Origin: LMUY01 sp964245075
GTDB taxonomy: Bacteria; Pseudomonadota; Alphaproteobacteria; Acetobacterales; Acetobacteraceae
Direction: 5' to 3'
Assembly: GCA_964245075.1 (NCBI GenBank)
Contig: CAXTLC010000013.1
Coordinates: 1 to 64,000 of the forward strand
DNA: 64,000 bases
Shown: positions 47,175-55,795 of the stretch, piece after piece
Position numbering within the stretch: position 1 is the stretch's first letter
How the letters are laid out: the number at the start of each line of letters is the position of its first letter
Notes under the pieces: generated by a model
Told to the model about the DNA's origin: nothing
Seen by the model: only the letters and a program-made list of their open reading frames with translations
Databases searched by the model: none
Made by a program: the position numbers and the translations under genes

Positions 47175-48004
47175 TCCCGCAGCAGCTCGTTGATGGACGT
47201 CTTGGAGCGGGTCTGCGCGTCCACCCGCTTCACGATGACGGCGCAATACAGCGACGGCCCCGGCGTGCCATCCGGCAAGGGGCGGCCCGGCATGGCGCCC
47301 GGCACCACCACGGAGTACGGCGGCACCCGGCCGGTAAACACCTCGCCGGTGCTGCGGTCCACGATGCGGGTCGAAGCGCCGAGGAACACGCCCATGGACA
47401 GCACGCTGCCCTGGCCAACGACCACGCCTTCCGCGACTTCGGAGCGGGCGCCGATGAAGCAATCGTCCTCGATGATGACAGGGGCGGCCTGCAACGGTTC
47501 CAGCACGCCGCCGATGCCTGCCCCGCCCGAGATGTGGCACCGCGCGCCGATCTGCGCGCAGGACCCGACCGTCACCCACGTGTCCACCATGGTGTTGGCG
47601 CCGACATGGGCGCCGACGTTGACGAAGGATGGCATCAGCACGACGCCCGGCGCGATGAAGGCGGACCGGCGCACCACGGAGCCGGGCACGGCGCGGAAAC
47701 CCGCCGCGCGGAAACGGTTCTCACCCCAGCCGGCAGTTTTCAGCGGCACCTTGTCCCAGGCGCCGCCCTCCATGGGGGCAGAGTCGGCCAGCCGGAACGA
47801 CAGCAGCACCGCCTTCTTCAGCCATTCATGCACCGTCCAACCGCCGTCCGCGGGGCTGGCCACGCGCAGCCGGCCGGCGTCCAGCGCTTCCAGCGCCGCT
47901 TCCACTGCGTCCCGCGTGGGGCCGGCCGTGCTGGCGGATACGGTGTCCCGCCGCTCCCAGCCTGCCTCGATCGTGCTGCGCAGGGCGGTGTCATCCATCT
48001 TCAC
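47171..48004 (-). CDS. dapD: 2,3,4,5-tetrahydropyridine-2,6-dicarboxylate N-succinyltransferase
   Basis: Succinylates tetrahydrodipicolinate, the step before aminotransfer and DapE. The 277 residues have an N-terminal helical domain and a left-handed beta-helix of hexapeptide repeats (SAFIAPGVVLMPSFVNVGAH; MVDTWVTVGSCAQIG; GGVLEPLQAAPVIIED). It ends in INELLRD and is coupled to dapE. First gene of dapD-dapE-membrane protein; 100 bp separate it from the divergent diguanylate cyclase gene. Confidence 0.96.
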   Translation of the reverse strand: MKMDDTALRSTIEAGWERRDTVSASTAGPTRDAVEAALEALDAGRLRVASPADGGWTVHEWLKKAVLLSFRLADSAPMEGGAWDKVPLKTAGWGENRFRAAGFRAVPGSVVRRSAFIAPGVVLMPSFVNVGAHVGANTMVDTWVTVGSCAQIGARCHISGGAGIGGVLEPLQAAPVIIEDDCFIGARSEVAEGVVVGQGSVLSMGVFLGASTRIVDRSTGEVFTGRVPPYSVVVPGAMPGRPLPDGTPGPSLYCAVIVKRVDAQTRSKTSINELLRD

Positions 48005-48104
48005 GCCGAACCTTTCCGGGAAGCGCGGACCATGCGCAGCGCCCTTCTGCCTGTCAAACGATGCCAGCAGCGTCCTAACGCCGCGTTAACCGGCTTGAGA
48101 CAGA

Positions 48105-49463
48105 ATGGCCCCAAGCGACAACGGGGCGAATCGCATGGATGGTGCAGCGGCGTGCTTGGCCGGCTTGGGTGACGCGGACCGGTGGCGGGCGCTGTTGTCC
48201 ATGTCTGCCGCATTTGCGTTCGAGACGGATGCAGCCGGCCGCCTGACCTTCATCTCGCCGCAGACCGTTCTGGGCTGGGAAAGCCATACGCTGCTGGGCC
48301 GGCCCGCGAAGGCGCTGCTTGCCGGGCCAAGTGCCTTACATGACCCGTTCGCCCGCGGTCCCGGCTTCGCTCACCGGCGTGCGCTGTTCCAGCAGGCGGA
48401 TGGCCGCGCGACCTTGCTGAACCTGACTGCCGCGCCCTTGCCAGGGGACCGGGCAGGCATGCGCGGCGTTGCGAGCGAGGTCACCGGGCAGGACAACGCT
48501 TCGGCCGCCTCGCTCCGCCGCAACGAGGTCGTGGAGCGGATCCTGTGGCAAGTCCGGCAAGAGGTGGCGGCCCCAAGGATGATGGCGGCGGTGCTGGAGG
48601 GCCTCCTCGCCGCGCTGGACGCGGAAGGCAGCGCGATCGTGGACCTGCTGGCCGGCCCTGGCGGGGAAGCGCTGCTGCATGGCGCCGGGGAGGCGCCAAG
48701 CCCAACCCTGTCCGGCATGATGGACAGCCTGATGGCCGAAACGCTCGACCCGGTGGTTTACGCCGTCGAGGGCCGCCCGGTGATGGCCTGCCCGAGCTAC
48801 ACGAAATTCGGCACCCGCGCCGGACTCTGCGTATGGCGTTCGCCCGGCGCCCGTCGTTGGGAGGAAAGCGACGCGCTGCTGGTGTCCTCCGTCATGGCGG
48901 TCATTCGCATGGTGCTGGAACACGAGGCGATGCAGCTTGAGATGGCGAAGCAGGCCCGCACTGACCCCCTCACCGGCCTGGTGAACCGCCGCTCGTTCGT
49001 CGAGGAAGTCGGCCGCCGGATCGACCGGCTGGACCGGGAAGGCCTTCCCGGCACGCTGATGTACGTGGACCTCGATCACTTCAAGCAATTGAACGACAGT
49101 TGCGGGCACGAGGCCGGAGACCGCGCGCTGGTGCAGGCCGCCGTCCTGCTGCGCAACACCGTCCGCCCGGCGGATATCGTGGCCAGGCTGGGCGGGGACG
49201 AGTTCGCGATGTGGCTGGACGGCTCCGACGAGCTGACGGCCGCGGAGCGGGCGGAGCGGCTGCGGGTGAGCGGTCCTGCCATCTTCGCCGCGGTGCTGCC
49301 CGACACTGCGCCGCTCCTGTCAACCTCCGTCGGCATCGCGGCGCGCCATCCGCATGCCGGGGAAGCGCTGGAGGAGGTGATGCGCCGCGCCGACCTCGCG
49401 ATGTACGACGTCAAGCGGGCGGGCCGCGCCCACTGGAAGGTCGCGCGGAATCCATCATTCTGA
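48105..49463 (+). CDS. PAS-GGDEF diguanylate cyclase
   Basis: Predicted to make cyclic di-GMP from GTP. Of 452 residues, an N-terminal PAS domain (about 32-125: SAAFAFETDAAGRLTFISPQ, TVLGWESHTLLG) is followed by a GAF-like region (about 140-270) and a GGDEF domain. The active site GGDEF is intact at 363-367 and the inhibitory I-site RPAD at 354-357, exactly five residues before it, so product feedback is expected. No EAL domain. Start may also be the ATG at 48135. Divergent from dapD. Confidence 0.92.
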   Translation: MAPSDNGANRMDGAAACLAGLGDADRWRALLSMSAAFAFETDAAGRLTFISPQTVLGWESHTLLGRPAKALLAGPSALHDPFARGPGFAHRRALFQQADGRATLLNLTAAPLPGDRAGMRGVASEVTGQDNASAASLRRNEVVERILWQVRQEVAAPRMMAAVLEGLLAALDAEGSAIVDLLAGPGGEALLHGAGEAPSPTLSGMMDSLMAETLDPVVYAVEGRPVMACPSYTKFGTRAGLCVWRSPGARRWEESDALLVSSVMAVIRMVLEHEAMQLEMAKQARTDPLTGLVNRRSFVEEVGRRIDRLDREGLPGTLMYVDLDHFKQLNDSCGHEAGDRALVQAAVLLRNTVRPADIVARLGGDEFAMWLDGSDELTAAERAERLRVSGPAIFAAVLPDTAPLLSTSVGIAARHPHAGEALEEVMRRADLAMYDVKRAGRAHWKVARNPSF

Positions 49464-49535
49464 GGACGACAAAGTGTCCGGTCCGGCGGGCCGCAACGGG
49501 CTGACGCGGCCGGACGGCGGGGGTAAGCACATGGC

Positions 49536-50336
49536 ATGCCCGCACATTCCGCAACTTCGGCCGGCGCGACACTTGCGGCGCTGCGCGGCAAGCGGCCGTT
49601 GGTGCATTGCCTGACCAACCCCGTCGCGGCCAACCTCACGGCCAACGCGCTGCTCTGCCTCGGCGCGTCACCGCTGATGGCGGAGACGGAGGGCGAGATG
49701 CAGGCGGTGGCTGCCGTCTCCGACGCGCTCCTCGTCAACCTGGGCATGGCCAATCCGGCTCGCATGGAGGCCGCCACCTTGGCAATCGCCGCTGCCCGGC
49801 AAGGGGGGACGCCTTGGGTGCTCGATCCGGTCGCGGCCGGCGCAGTTCCCGCGCGCACTGTCCTGGCCCGAGCCATGGCGGCGGCCAAGCCCAGCCTGAT
49901 CAAGGGCAACGCGTCCGAAATCCTCGCCGTCGCCGGCGTGGAGGCAGGCGGGCGCGGCACTGATGCGCGCCATGACCCCGAATCCGTGCTGGACCCGGCA
50001 CGGCGGCTTGCGCGCGAAACCGAAGCCGTGGTGGCGATCACAGGCCCCGTGGACTGGGTGACCGACGGGGAACGGACGCTTGCGGTACGGCATGGGCATC
50101 CGGTCATGGCGCAGATCAGCGCCCTGGGCTGTGTTGCGGGCGCAATCGCCGCCGCTTGCCTCACGGCCCAGCCCGACCGCCTGCTCGCCGCCTGCCACGC
50201 CCTGGAGCTCCTCGGCATTGCGGGGGAGCGCGCGGGCGGACAGGCGGCCGGCCCCGGCTCCTTCGTCCCCGCGCTGCTGGACGCGCTCTGGTTGCTGGAC
50301 CCGGCGGACGCGGCGTTCGCTCCATGCCCAGCGTGA
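49536..50336 (+). CDS. thiM: Hydroxyethylthiazole kinase
   Basis: Phosphorylates 4-methyl-5-(2-hydroxyethyl)thiazole for thiamine salvage. The 266 residues have the ribokinase-like features VHCLTNPVAANLTANALLCL (about 22), GMANPARMEAATLA, PWVLDPVAAGAVPAR and SLIKGNASEILAVAG. The C-terminal catalytic region MAQISALGCVAGAIAAAC has the anion-hole GCxxG-like ALGCVAGA. The 72 bp before it hold no TPP riboswitch that I can see. Its 3' end overlaps the next MFS gene by 13 bp. Confidence 0.93.
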   Translation: MPAHSATSAGATLAALRGKRPLVHCLTNPVAANLTANALLCLGASPLMAETEGEMQAVAAVSDALLVNLGMANPARMEAATLAIAAARQGGTPWVLDPVAAGAVPARTVLARAMAAAKPSLIKGNASEILAVAGVEAGGRGTDARHDPESVLDPARRLARETEAVVAITGPVDWVTDGERTLAVRHGHPVMAQISALGCVAGAIAAACLTAQPDRLLAACHALELLGIAGERAGGQAAGPGSFVPALLDALWLLDPADAAFAPCPA

Positions 50337-51556
50337 CGCCGGATCGGGACCGGCCGCGCCTGGATGGCAGGCGCTGGGCCATTCTGCTGGTGGCGTGGGC
50401 GGCTTTCCTGATGAGTTTCGCTGACCGGCTCGCCTGGGGAAACGCTGCGTCCGCGGTCGGCGCGTCGTTGTCGCTGCCACTGGCCGCGCTCGGGGTCTTC
50501 GTCACCGCCTTCTACGCCGGCTACGTCGCGTCCAACGTGCTGGCCGGGTTCGCGGCTGACTGGGCGGGACCGCGCGCTGCGCTCGGCGGGTCCTTGCTGC
50601 TGCTGGGCGGCGCCACGTTCCTGTTCGGCTCCACCCGCTCGGTTGCCGCAGGCCTCGCCGTGCAGGCGCTCATGGGATTGGCCGCGGGTGCGGACTATGC
50701 GGCCGGCGTGAAGCTGATCACGGCATGGTTCGGGCGGTTGCAGCGCGGGCGGGCCATGGGGCTGTTCATGACCGCGACGTCCCTTGCGGTCGTGCTGACC
50801 AACCTGGCGGTCCCGGCCCTGCTGGCCGCCATAGGATGGCCCGGCACGTACCGCGTGCTCGGCCTGATCACCGCCGCGCTGGGCGTGGTCGCCATCGCCA
50901 CCGTGCGCGACACGCCGCTCGCCGCTGCGCCGGCCCAGGCCATGCCGCGATGGGGATTGCTGCTGCGAAACCGGCAGCTTCGGCTGTTGGGCGTGGCGGG
51001 ATTCGGCGCGTTGTGGGGAACGTGGGGGTTCGCGTTCTGGGCCAGCACGCTCATGGTGCGCGGGCACGGCCTGTCACCCAGGCAGGGCGGGTTCGTCGTG
51101 GCGCTGTTCGGGGCGGGCGCGATCGTGGCCAAGCCCACGATCGGCTTGTTGTCGGACCTGATGGGCGGCCGGCGCAAGCCGTTGGTCATCGCCTCCCTGT
51201 TGTTCTTCGTTCTCATGCTGCTGGTGTTCTCGCGGCTGGAAACGTTCGGCGCGTTCGCGGTGGCCGGGCCGCTGCTGGGCGTGGGCGCTTTCGCCTACAG
51301 CCCGCTGATGAACACCATGGTGGCCGAGGCATCCGGCCCGGCGCTGGCGGCCAGCGGCGCGGGTGTCACCAACGCGTTCTGGAACCTCGGCAACGTCATC
51401 GTGCCCAGCTTGGTCGGCTTCGTGTTCACCCTGACCGGCTCATTCGCGGTGGCGTTCCTCACCCTCGCCGCCGGGCCGCTGTTCGGGGCGGCGTGCATGG
51501 CGTTCACGGGGGACGCTGTTTCTACAAGGATGCAAGGCGTCAGGGCCGTCCCGTGA
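50324..51556 (+). CDS. MFS transporter overlapping thiM (possible thiazole/thiamine-precursor carrier)
   Basis: A 410-residue carrier with twelve predicted helices. The motif A counterparts are AGFAADWAGPRAALG (about 68) and KPTIGLLSDLMGGRRKPL (about 268). The start ATG at 50324 lies inside thiM, so translation is coupled to it; that context suggests uptake of hydroxyethylthiazole or a relative, which is inference only. Its last 17 bases overlap the convergent squalene/phytoene synthase-like gene. Confidence 0.82.
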   Translation: MPSVTPDRDRPRLDGRRWAILLVAWAAFLMSFADRLAWGNAASAVGASLSLPLAALGVFVTAFYAGYVASNVLAGFAADWAGPRAALGGSLLLLGGATFLFGSTRSVAAGLAVQALMGLAAGADYAAGVKLITAWFGRLQRGRAMGLFMTATSLAVVLTNLAVPALLAAIGWPGTYRVLGLITAALGVVAIATVRDTPLAAAPAQAMPRWGLLLRNRQLRLLGVAGFGALWGTWGFAFWASTLMVRGHGLSPRQGGFVVALFGAGAIVAKPTIGLLSDLMGGRRKPLVIASLLFFVLMLLVFSRLETFGAFAVAGPLLGVGAFAYSPLMNTMVAEASGPALAASGAGVTNAFWNLGNVIVPSLVGFVFTLTGSFAVAFLTLAAGPLFGAACMAFTGDAVSTRMQGVRAVP

Positions 51557-52328
51557 CGGACGCCGCCAGCACCGCCAACCGGTCACCCAGGCCGCGCGGG
51601 GCCGGGTTGCCCGGGCGGCGCAGATCCCGTCCAGCAAGCGTCCCGACCAGCCCGGCCGGCACGGCCCGCCGCGGCAGCCGCGCCGTCCGCCCGGCGGCGA
51701 GCCAGTCCCGCGCCCGCCTGGCCAGTTCGGCGATGGTGCGCGCCACCTCCGGCGCATCGGGGGCCGCGAGGACCGCTTCCACGCTGGTGCCGTTCGCTGC
51801 GAGCAGGTCCTCGGGCAGCAGGCAGCGCCCGGCGCGCGCCAGGGCCGCCACGGTCCGCAGGGTGCCCGCCGCACCGTAGGCGGCGCCGAGCGCGCGAAGG
51901 CCGGGCGCGTCCGGCACGCCGAGCAGGCGCCCGGCGGCCAGCGCGACGCCGCCGGGTCCGGCCAGCATCGCCGCGTCCCAGTCCGCCTGGCTCGGCACGG
52001 TGTCCACTTCGGCTTCCCGCGCATCGATGACCGCAAGCAGCTCCGCCCGGTCCACCCGGCCGGCGTCCAGCAGGGCGGTCAGCGGGGTCGCCACCTCGTG
52101 CGGCTTGGCGACGCCGTCCACGACCTCGCGCCACCATTGCAGGCGGATCATCGCCAGCATCGGCTCCCGCACCACGGCGCGCGCGCGGGCCAGCTCGTGG
52201 TTGAAGGCATACAAGGCGAACAGCGCTTCCCGCTCGGCGGCCGGTGCGAAGAGGGCGGTCAGGAACCGGTCGGGGTCCGCGCGGCGGACGATGGCACCCA
52301 AGGGGGAGAGTGTGTTTGTGTCGGCCAT
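51540..52328 (-). CDS. Squalene/phytoene synthase-family protein, NDUFAF6-like
   Basis: A 262-residue helical protein of the trans-isoprenyl synthase fold. The stretch FALYAFNHELARARAVV and MLAMIRLQWWREVVDGV resembles the mitochondrial complex I assembly factor NDUFAF6. The two DxxxD Mg-binding motifs needed for prenyl condensation are absent, so enzymatic activity is unlikely. Role in complex I assembly is an inference supported by the NDUFA9-like gene at 34.7 kb. Confidence 0.82.
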   Translation of the reverse strand: MADTNTLSPLGAIVRRADPDRFLTALFAPAAEREALFALYAFNHELARARAVVREPMLAMIRLQWWREVVDGVAKPHEVATPLTALLDAGRVDRAELLAVIDAREAEVDTVPSQADWDAAMLAGPGGVALAAGRLLGVPDAPGLRALGAAYGAAGTLRTVAALARAGRCLLPEDLLAANGTSVEAVLAAPDAPEVARTIAELARRARDWLAAGRTARLPRRAVPAGLVGTLAGRDLRRPGNPAPRGLGDRLAVLAASVTGRP

Positions 52329-52414
52329 GGAACGCAGATGGGGCCAGGCGCGCTTGACGGGAAGCGGGCCGGGCAGGAGTGTCCGCCCATCGCAGCTTCC
52401 AGGAGGATACCGCT

Positions 52415-53014
52415 ATGGCGTTCGAACTTCCGCCCCTGCCCTACCCGCATTCCGCGCTGGCCGAGCGCGGCATGTGCCAGGAAACGTTGGAACTGCACCA
52501 TGACAAGCACCACCAGGCCTACGTCACCGCGCTGAACGGCTTCGTGGAGAAGGACAGCGCGTTGCAAGGCAAGTCTCTGGACGAGATCGTGTCGTCCACC
52601 GCGACGGCGGGCGGCCCGGTGTTCAACAACGCCGGCCAACATTGGAACCACATCCTATTCTGGCAGGCGATGAGCCCGACCGAGGGCGGCAAGGTGCCGG
52701 GCAAGCTGGAAAGCAAGATCAGCGAAGACCTCGGCGGCATGGACAAGTTCAAGGAAGCGTTCAAGGCCGCCGCGACCAGCCAGTTCGGCTCCGGCTGGGC
52801 TTGGCTGGTGCTCGGCACCGACGGCAAGCTGAAGGTGACCAAGACGCCGAACGGCTCCAACCCGCTCGCGACCGGGGAAGGCAAGGCGCTGCTCGGGATC
52901 GACGTGTGGGAGCACAGCTACTACCTGGACTTCCGCAACCGGCGTCCGGATTACGTGACGAACTGGCTGGACAAGCTGGCGAACTACGAGTTCGCGGCAA
53001 GCCAGATGGGCTGA
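52415..53014 (+). CDS. sodB: Superoxide dismutase (Fe/Mn type)
   Basis: Destroys superoxide in the cytoplasm. The 199 residues fit SodB. Metal ligands are His28 (ELHHDKHH), His in NAGQHWNHILFW, and Asp/His in DVWEHSYYLDF, the family signature. FELPPLPYPHSAL at the N-terminus and the GNNAGQ-like sequence favour the iron type. AGGAGG at 52401 sets the start. A perfect palindrome follows the gene at 53040. Confidence 0.96.
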   Translation: MAFELPPLPYPHSALAERGMCQETLELHHDKHHQAYVTALNGFVEKDSALQGKSLDEIVSSTATAGGPVFNNAGQHWNHILFWQAMSPTEGGKVPGKLESKISEDLGGMDKFKEAFKAAATSQFGSGWAWLVLGTDGKLKVTKTPNGSNPLATGEGKALLGIDVWEHSYYLDFRNRRPDYVTNWLDKLANYEFAASQMG

Positions 53015-53039
53015 CGCCGTTCCTTTAAGCCGCGTGCCC

Positions 53040-53064
53040 GCCCCTCTCCGCCCGGGAGAGGGGC
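53040..53064. repeat. REP-like palindrome GCCCCTCTCC-N5-GGAGAGGGGC
   Basis: Perfect 10-bp stem with loop GCCCG, 25 bp after sodB. Same architecture as the element at 17564. Strong enough to act as a processing or stopping point for the sodB message, but without a T-run. Confidence 0.65.
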
Positions 53065-53090
53065 TTGGCCGGGAAAGTCCTCGATTGAAC

Positions 53091-53321
53091 GTGCAGCGCC
53101 GTCTTCTCACCCTGCTCGCCTTGACGCCGCTGGCCGGGTGCGCCGTCCAGTTTGGAGGTCCGCCGCTTGGCTCGGCCATGTCGCCGCCCGCGGCGGAGTC
53201 GTCGCAAAGCGAGCCGCAGCCGCCCGGCAGCCTGCCCCCAGGCGCGGAGGGGGTTGCCTCACCCGGGCCGAACGCCACGCAACCGAACCGCGCCAGCGTG
53301 ACCGTGTCCCAGCCGCGCTGA
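53091..53321 (+). CDS. Small putative lipoprotein
   Basis: A 76-residue protein beginning VQRRLLTLLALTPLAGCAVQ: short charged start, hydrophobic core and lipobox LAGC, with the lipid-bearing Cys at about residue 17. The rest is Pro/Ser/Gly-rich and probably disordered. GTG at 53091 or TTG at 53085 could be the start. No family recognised; too short for certainty. Confidence 0.45.
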   Translation: MQRRLLTLLALTPLAGCAVQFGGPPLGSAMSPPAAESSQSEPQPPGSLPPGAEGVASPGPNATQPNRASVTVSQPR

Positions 53322-53359
53322 GGCTTGCGCCGTCCTCGCCTGCGAGGGACACAGCCGGC

Positions 53360-55168
53360 ATGGCCCCCCCTCTCCTGCTGCTGCAAGACATCCGCGCCAC
53401 TCTCGGCACCCAAGCGCTGCTCGACGGCGCCTCGATCGGCGTGGGCGCCGGCGAGCGCATCTGCCTGGTCGGCCGCAACGGGTCCGGCAAATCCACCCTG
53501 CTCAAGATCGCCGCCGGGCTGATGCAGCCTGATGGCGGCACCCGCTTCGTGCAGCCCGGCGCCACGGTCCGCTACCTGCCGCAAGAGCCGGACCTGTCCG
53601 GCTTTCCCACCACCCTGGATTACGTCCAGGCCGGGCTCGGCCCCAACGACGATATCTATCGCGGCGCGGCGCTGCTGGACCGGCTGGGCCTGACCGGGGC
53701 AGAGGACCCGGCCCACCTGTCCGGCGGCGAGGCAAGGCGGGCGGCGCTGGCCAGGGCGCTCGCCCCGTCGCCGGACCTGCTGCTGCTGGACGAGCCGACC
53801 AACCACCTGGACCTGCCGGCCATCGAGTGGCTGGAAAAGGAGTTGGCGAGTTCGCGCTCCGGCATCGTGCTGATCAGCCACGACCGGCGGCTGCTGCAAA
53901 CGCTCGGCCGCGCCGTGGTGTGGCTGGAAGGCGGCATCACCCGCCGCATGGACCGCGGCTTCGAGCATTTCGAGGCCTGGCGCGAGGAGGTGGCCGAGCA
54001 GGAAGCACGGGACCGGCAGAAGCTCGACCGCCAGATCGTGCGGGAGGAGCACTGGATCACCTACGGCGTCACGGCCCGGCGCAAGCGCAACGTGCGCCGG
54101 GTCGCGGAACTGGCGGCGCTGCGGCAGAAGCGCCGGGACGGCGGCGGCCCGGGCGGAACGCTCAAGCTGGCAGCCGCGGAAGGCGACGTGTCCGGCAAGC
54201 AGGTGGTGGTGGCCGAGCACGTCAGCCGGGCGTTCGGCGAGCGCCACGTGGTGGACGACCTTTCGCTGCGGGTGCTGCGGGGGGACCGGCTGGGCATCAT
54301 CGGGCCGAACGGCGCCGGCAAGACGACGCTGCTGCGCCTGCTGACCGGCGCAGACCAGCCGGATGGCGGCCGTATCGTGCTCGGCACCAACTTGCAGCCC
54401 GTGACCCTGGACCAGCAGCGCGCCACGCTGGACCCGGTGCGCTCCCTGCAAGACACGCTGACCGGCGGCGACGGCGACCAGGTGGAGGTAGCCGGGCAGA
54501 AGCGCCACGTGGTCGGCTACATGAAGGATTTCCTGTTCCGGCCAGAGCAGGCGCGCACCCCGGTCGGCAGCCTGTCCGGCGGCGAGCGCGGGCGGCTGCT
54601 GCTGGCCTGCGCCATGGCCCGGTCCTCCAACCTGCTGATCCTGGACGAGCCGACCAACGACCTGGACCTGGAAACGCTCGACCTGTTGCAGGAGATGCTC
54701 GCGGACTATGGCGGCACCGTGCTGCTGGTCAGCCATGACCGGGATTTCCTGGACCGCGTGGTGACGTCCACCCTGGCGGCCGAGGGGCACGCGCGGTGGA
54801 CCGAGTACGCCGGCGGCTACACCGACATGGTGGCCCAACGCGGCCCGGCGGCGCCCGACCCGGCGGCGGGCATAGGGGGGAGCACGATCCGCCAGGCTTC
54901 CGCGCGCGCGGCCGCTCGGCAGACGGGGAAGATGTCGTCCAAGGACCGGCTCGCGCTGGATGCGCTGCCTGGCCAGATCGCGGCGCTTGCGGCAACGGTT
55001 GCGGCGCTCGAGGCCGAGCTTGCCAACCCTGACCTGTACCGCCGCAGTTCCACCCGCTTTGCTGAGGCGACGGCCGCGTTGGCGCGTGCGCAGGCCAAGC
55101 TGGCAGCCAGCGAGGAGCGCTGGCTTGAGCTTGAAACATTGAGGGAAGGACTTGTGCGTACCAAATAA
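53360..55168 (+). CDS. ABC-F family ATPase (Uup-like)
   Basis: A soluble protein of 602 residues with two ATPase domains and no membrane part; ABC-F proteins act on ribosomes, and Uup also affects DNA stability. Domain 1: GRNGSGKSTLLK, LSGGEARRAALARAL, LLLLDEPTNHLDL. Linker with charged helices (RQKLDRQIVREEHWITYG, VTARRKRNVRR). Domain 2: GPNGAGKTTLLRL, LSGGERGRLLLACAM, LLILDEPTNDLDL. The C-terminal 80 residues are a coiled coil (LPGQIAALAATVAALEAELA), typical of Uup. Confidence 0.92.
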   Translation: MAPPLLLLQDIRATLGTQALLDGASIGVGAGERICLVGRNGSGKSTLLKIAAGLMQPDGGTRFVQPGATVRYLPQEPDLSGFPTTLDYVQAGLGPNDDIYRGAALLDRLGLTGAEDPAHLSGGEARRAALARALAPSPDLLLLDEPTNHLDLPAIEWLEKELASSRSGIVLISHDRRLLQTLGRAVVWLEGGITRRMDRGFEHFEAWREEVAEQEARDRQKLDRQIVREEHWITYGVTARRKRNVRRVAELAALRQKRRDGGGPGGTLKLAAAEGDVSGKQVVVAEHVSRAFGERHVVDDLSLRVLRGDRLGIIGPNGAGKTTLLRLLTGADQPDGGRIVLGTNLQPVTLDQQRATLDPVRSLQDTLTGGDGDQVEVAGQKRHVVGYMKDFLFRPEQARTPVGSLSGGERGRLLLACAMARSSNLLILDEPTNDLDLETLDLLQEMLADYGGTVLLVSHDRDFLDRVVTSTLAAEGHARWTEYAGGYTDMVAQRGPAAPDPAAGIGGSTIRQASARAAARQTGKMSSKDRLALDALPGQIAALAATVAALEAELANPDLYRRSSTRFAEATAALARAQAKLAASEERWLELETLREGLVRTK

Positions 55169-55229
55169 CGTTACCAAGGTACGTATGCGCCATGACTGCG
55201 GCATTCGCACGAAACCGGACGATCGGCCG

Positions 55230-55792
55230 GGCGGTTCGGTGAACGCGTTCAGGGGCGCCTTTCGACACTGGGCCGGATACAGAGCCTGATCAGCCACGCG
55301 CTGGGCGACACGATCGACCTGCGCGGCTTGGTGCAACCGGAGATGAAGGCGCACGGCGTGCAGGAACGCGCCGCCCTGACCATCGCCGGCCCGCCCGTGG
55401 CGCTGCGGTCCGGCAACGTGCAGCCGATCGCCCTGGTGGTGCACGAGTTCGCCACCAGGGCGCTGAAACGCGGCGCATCGAAGGCCTTGGCTGGACGGCT
55501 TGCGATCGACTGGTCAATCATCGAGAGCTAGAGCATCATCCGACCGTCCGCGGTCAGCCGTCGGGTAAAGATGCTGGTAAAACAACAGGGTAGAGCTTTC
55601 TTCCGACCCGCTTCGATCGGAAGAAGTTCTCGTATGGCGAACGCCCGGTGTTCGAGAGCGGCGCTGCAAGCGCGGACCGATCTCGTGTTCGGCGAGGATG
55701 GGATGGGATGGAGTGGAGTGGGGTGCCGGATCGACATGCCGCTCGAGCAGATAGACAAGGCCGGGTCCCACCAGGCCGGGCCAAGAGGTTGA
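55230..55792 (+). pseudogene. Decayed HWE-type sensor histidine kinase
   Basis: Three pieces of an HWE kinase in different frames. GGSVNAF (55230-55250) continues after an apparent one-base loss as GRLSTLGRIQSLISHALGD, then HEFATRALKRGAS and GRLAIDW, ending at a stop at 55529. Further on, RAALQARTDLVFGEDG and GVGCRIDMPLEQI (about 55660-55755) match the usual HWE C-terminus, interrupted by short GGATG/GGAGT repeats. The phosphoacceptor His helix and the central ATPase part are missing. The receiver gene follows at once. Confidence 0.55.
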
Positions 55793-55795
55793 GGC

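Noticed and set aside
49464..49535. TPP riboswitch before thiM
   Set aside because: Only 72 bp are available and the conserved CUGAGA and the other thi-box segments are not seen.
53034..53090. Longer N-terminus for the small lipoprotein
   Set aside because: It would translate the REP-like palindrome and push the signal peptide inward; starts at 53085/53091 give a normal lipoprotein signal.
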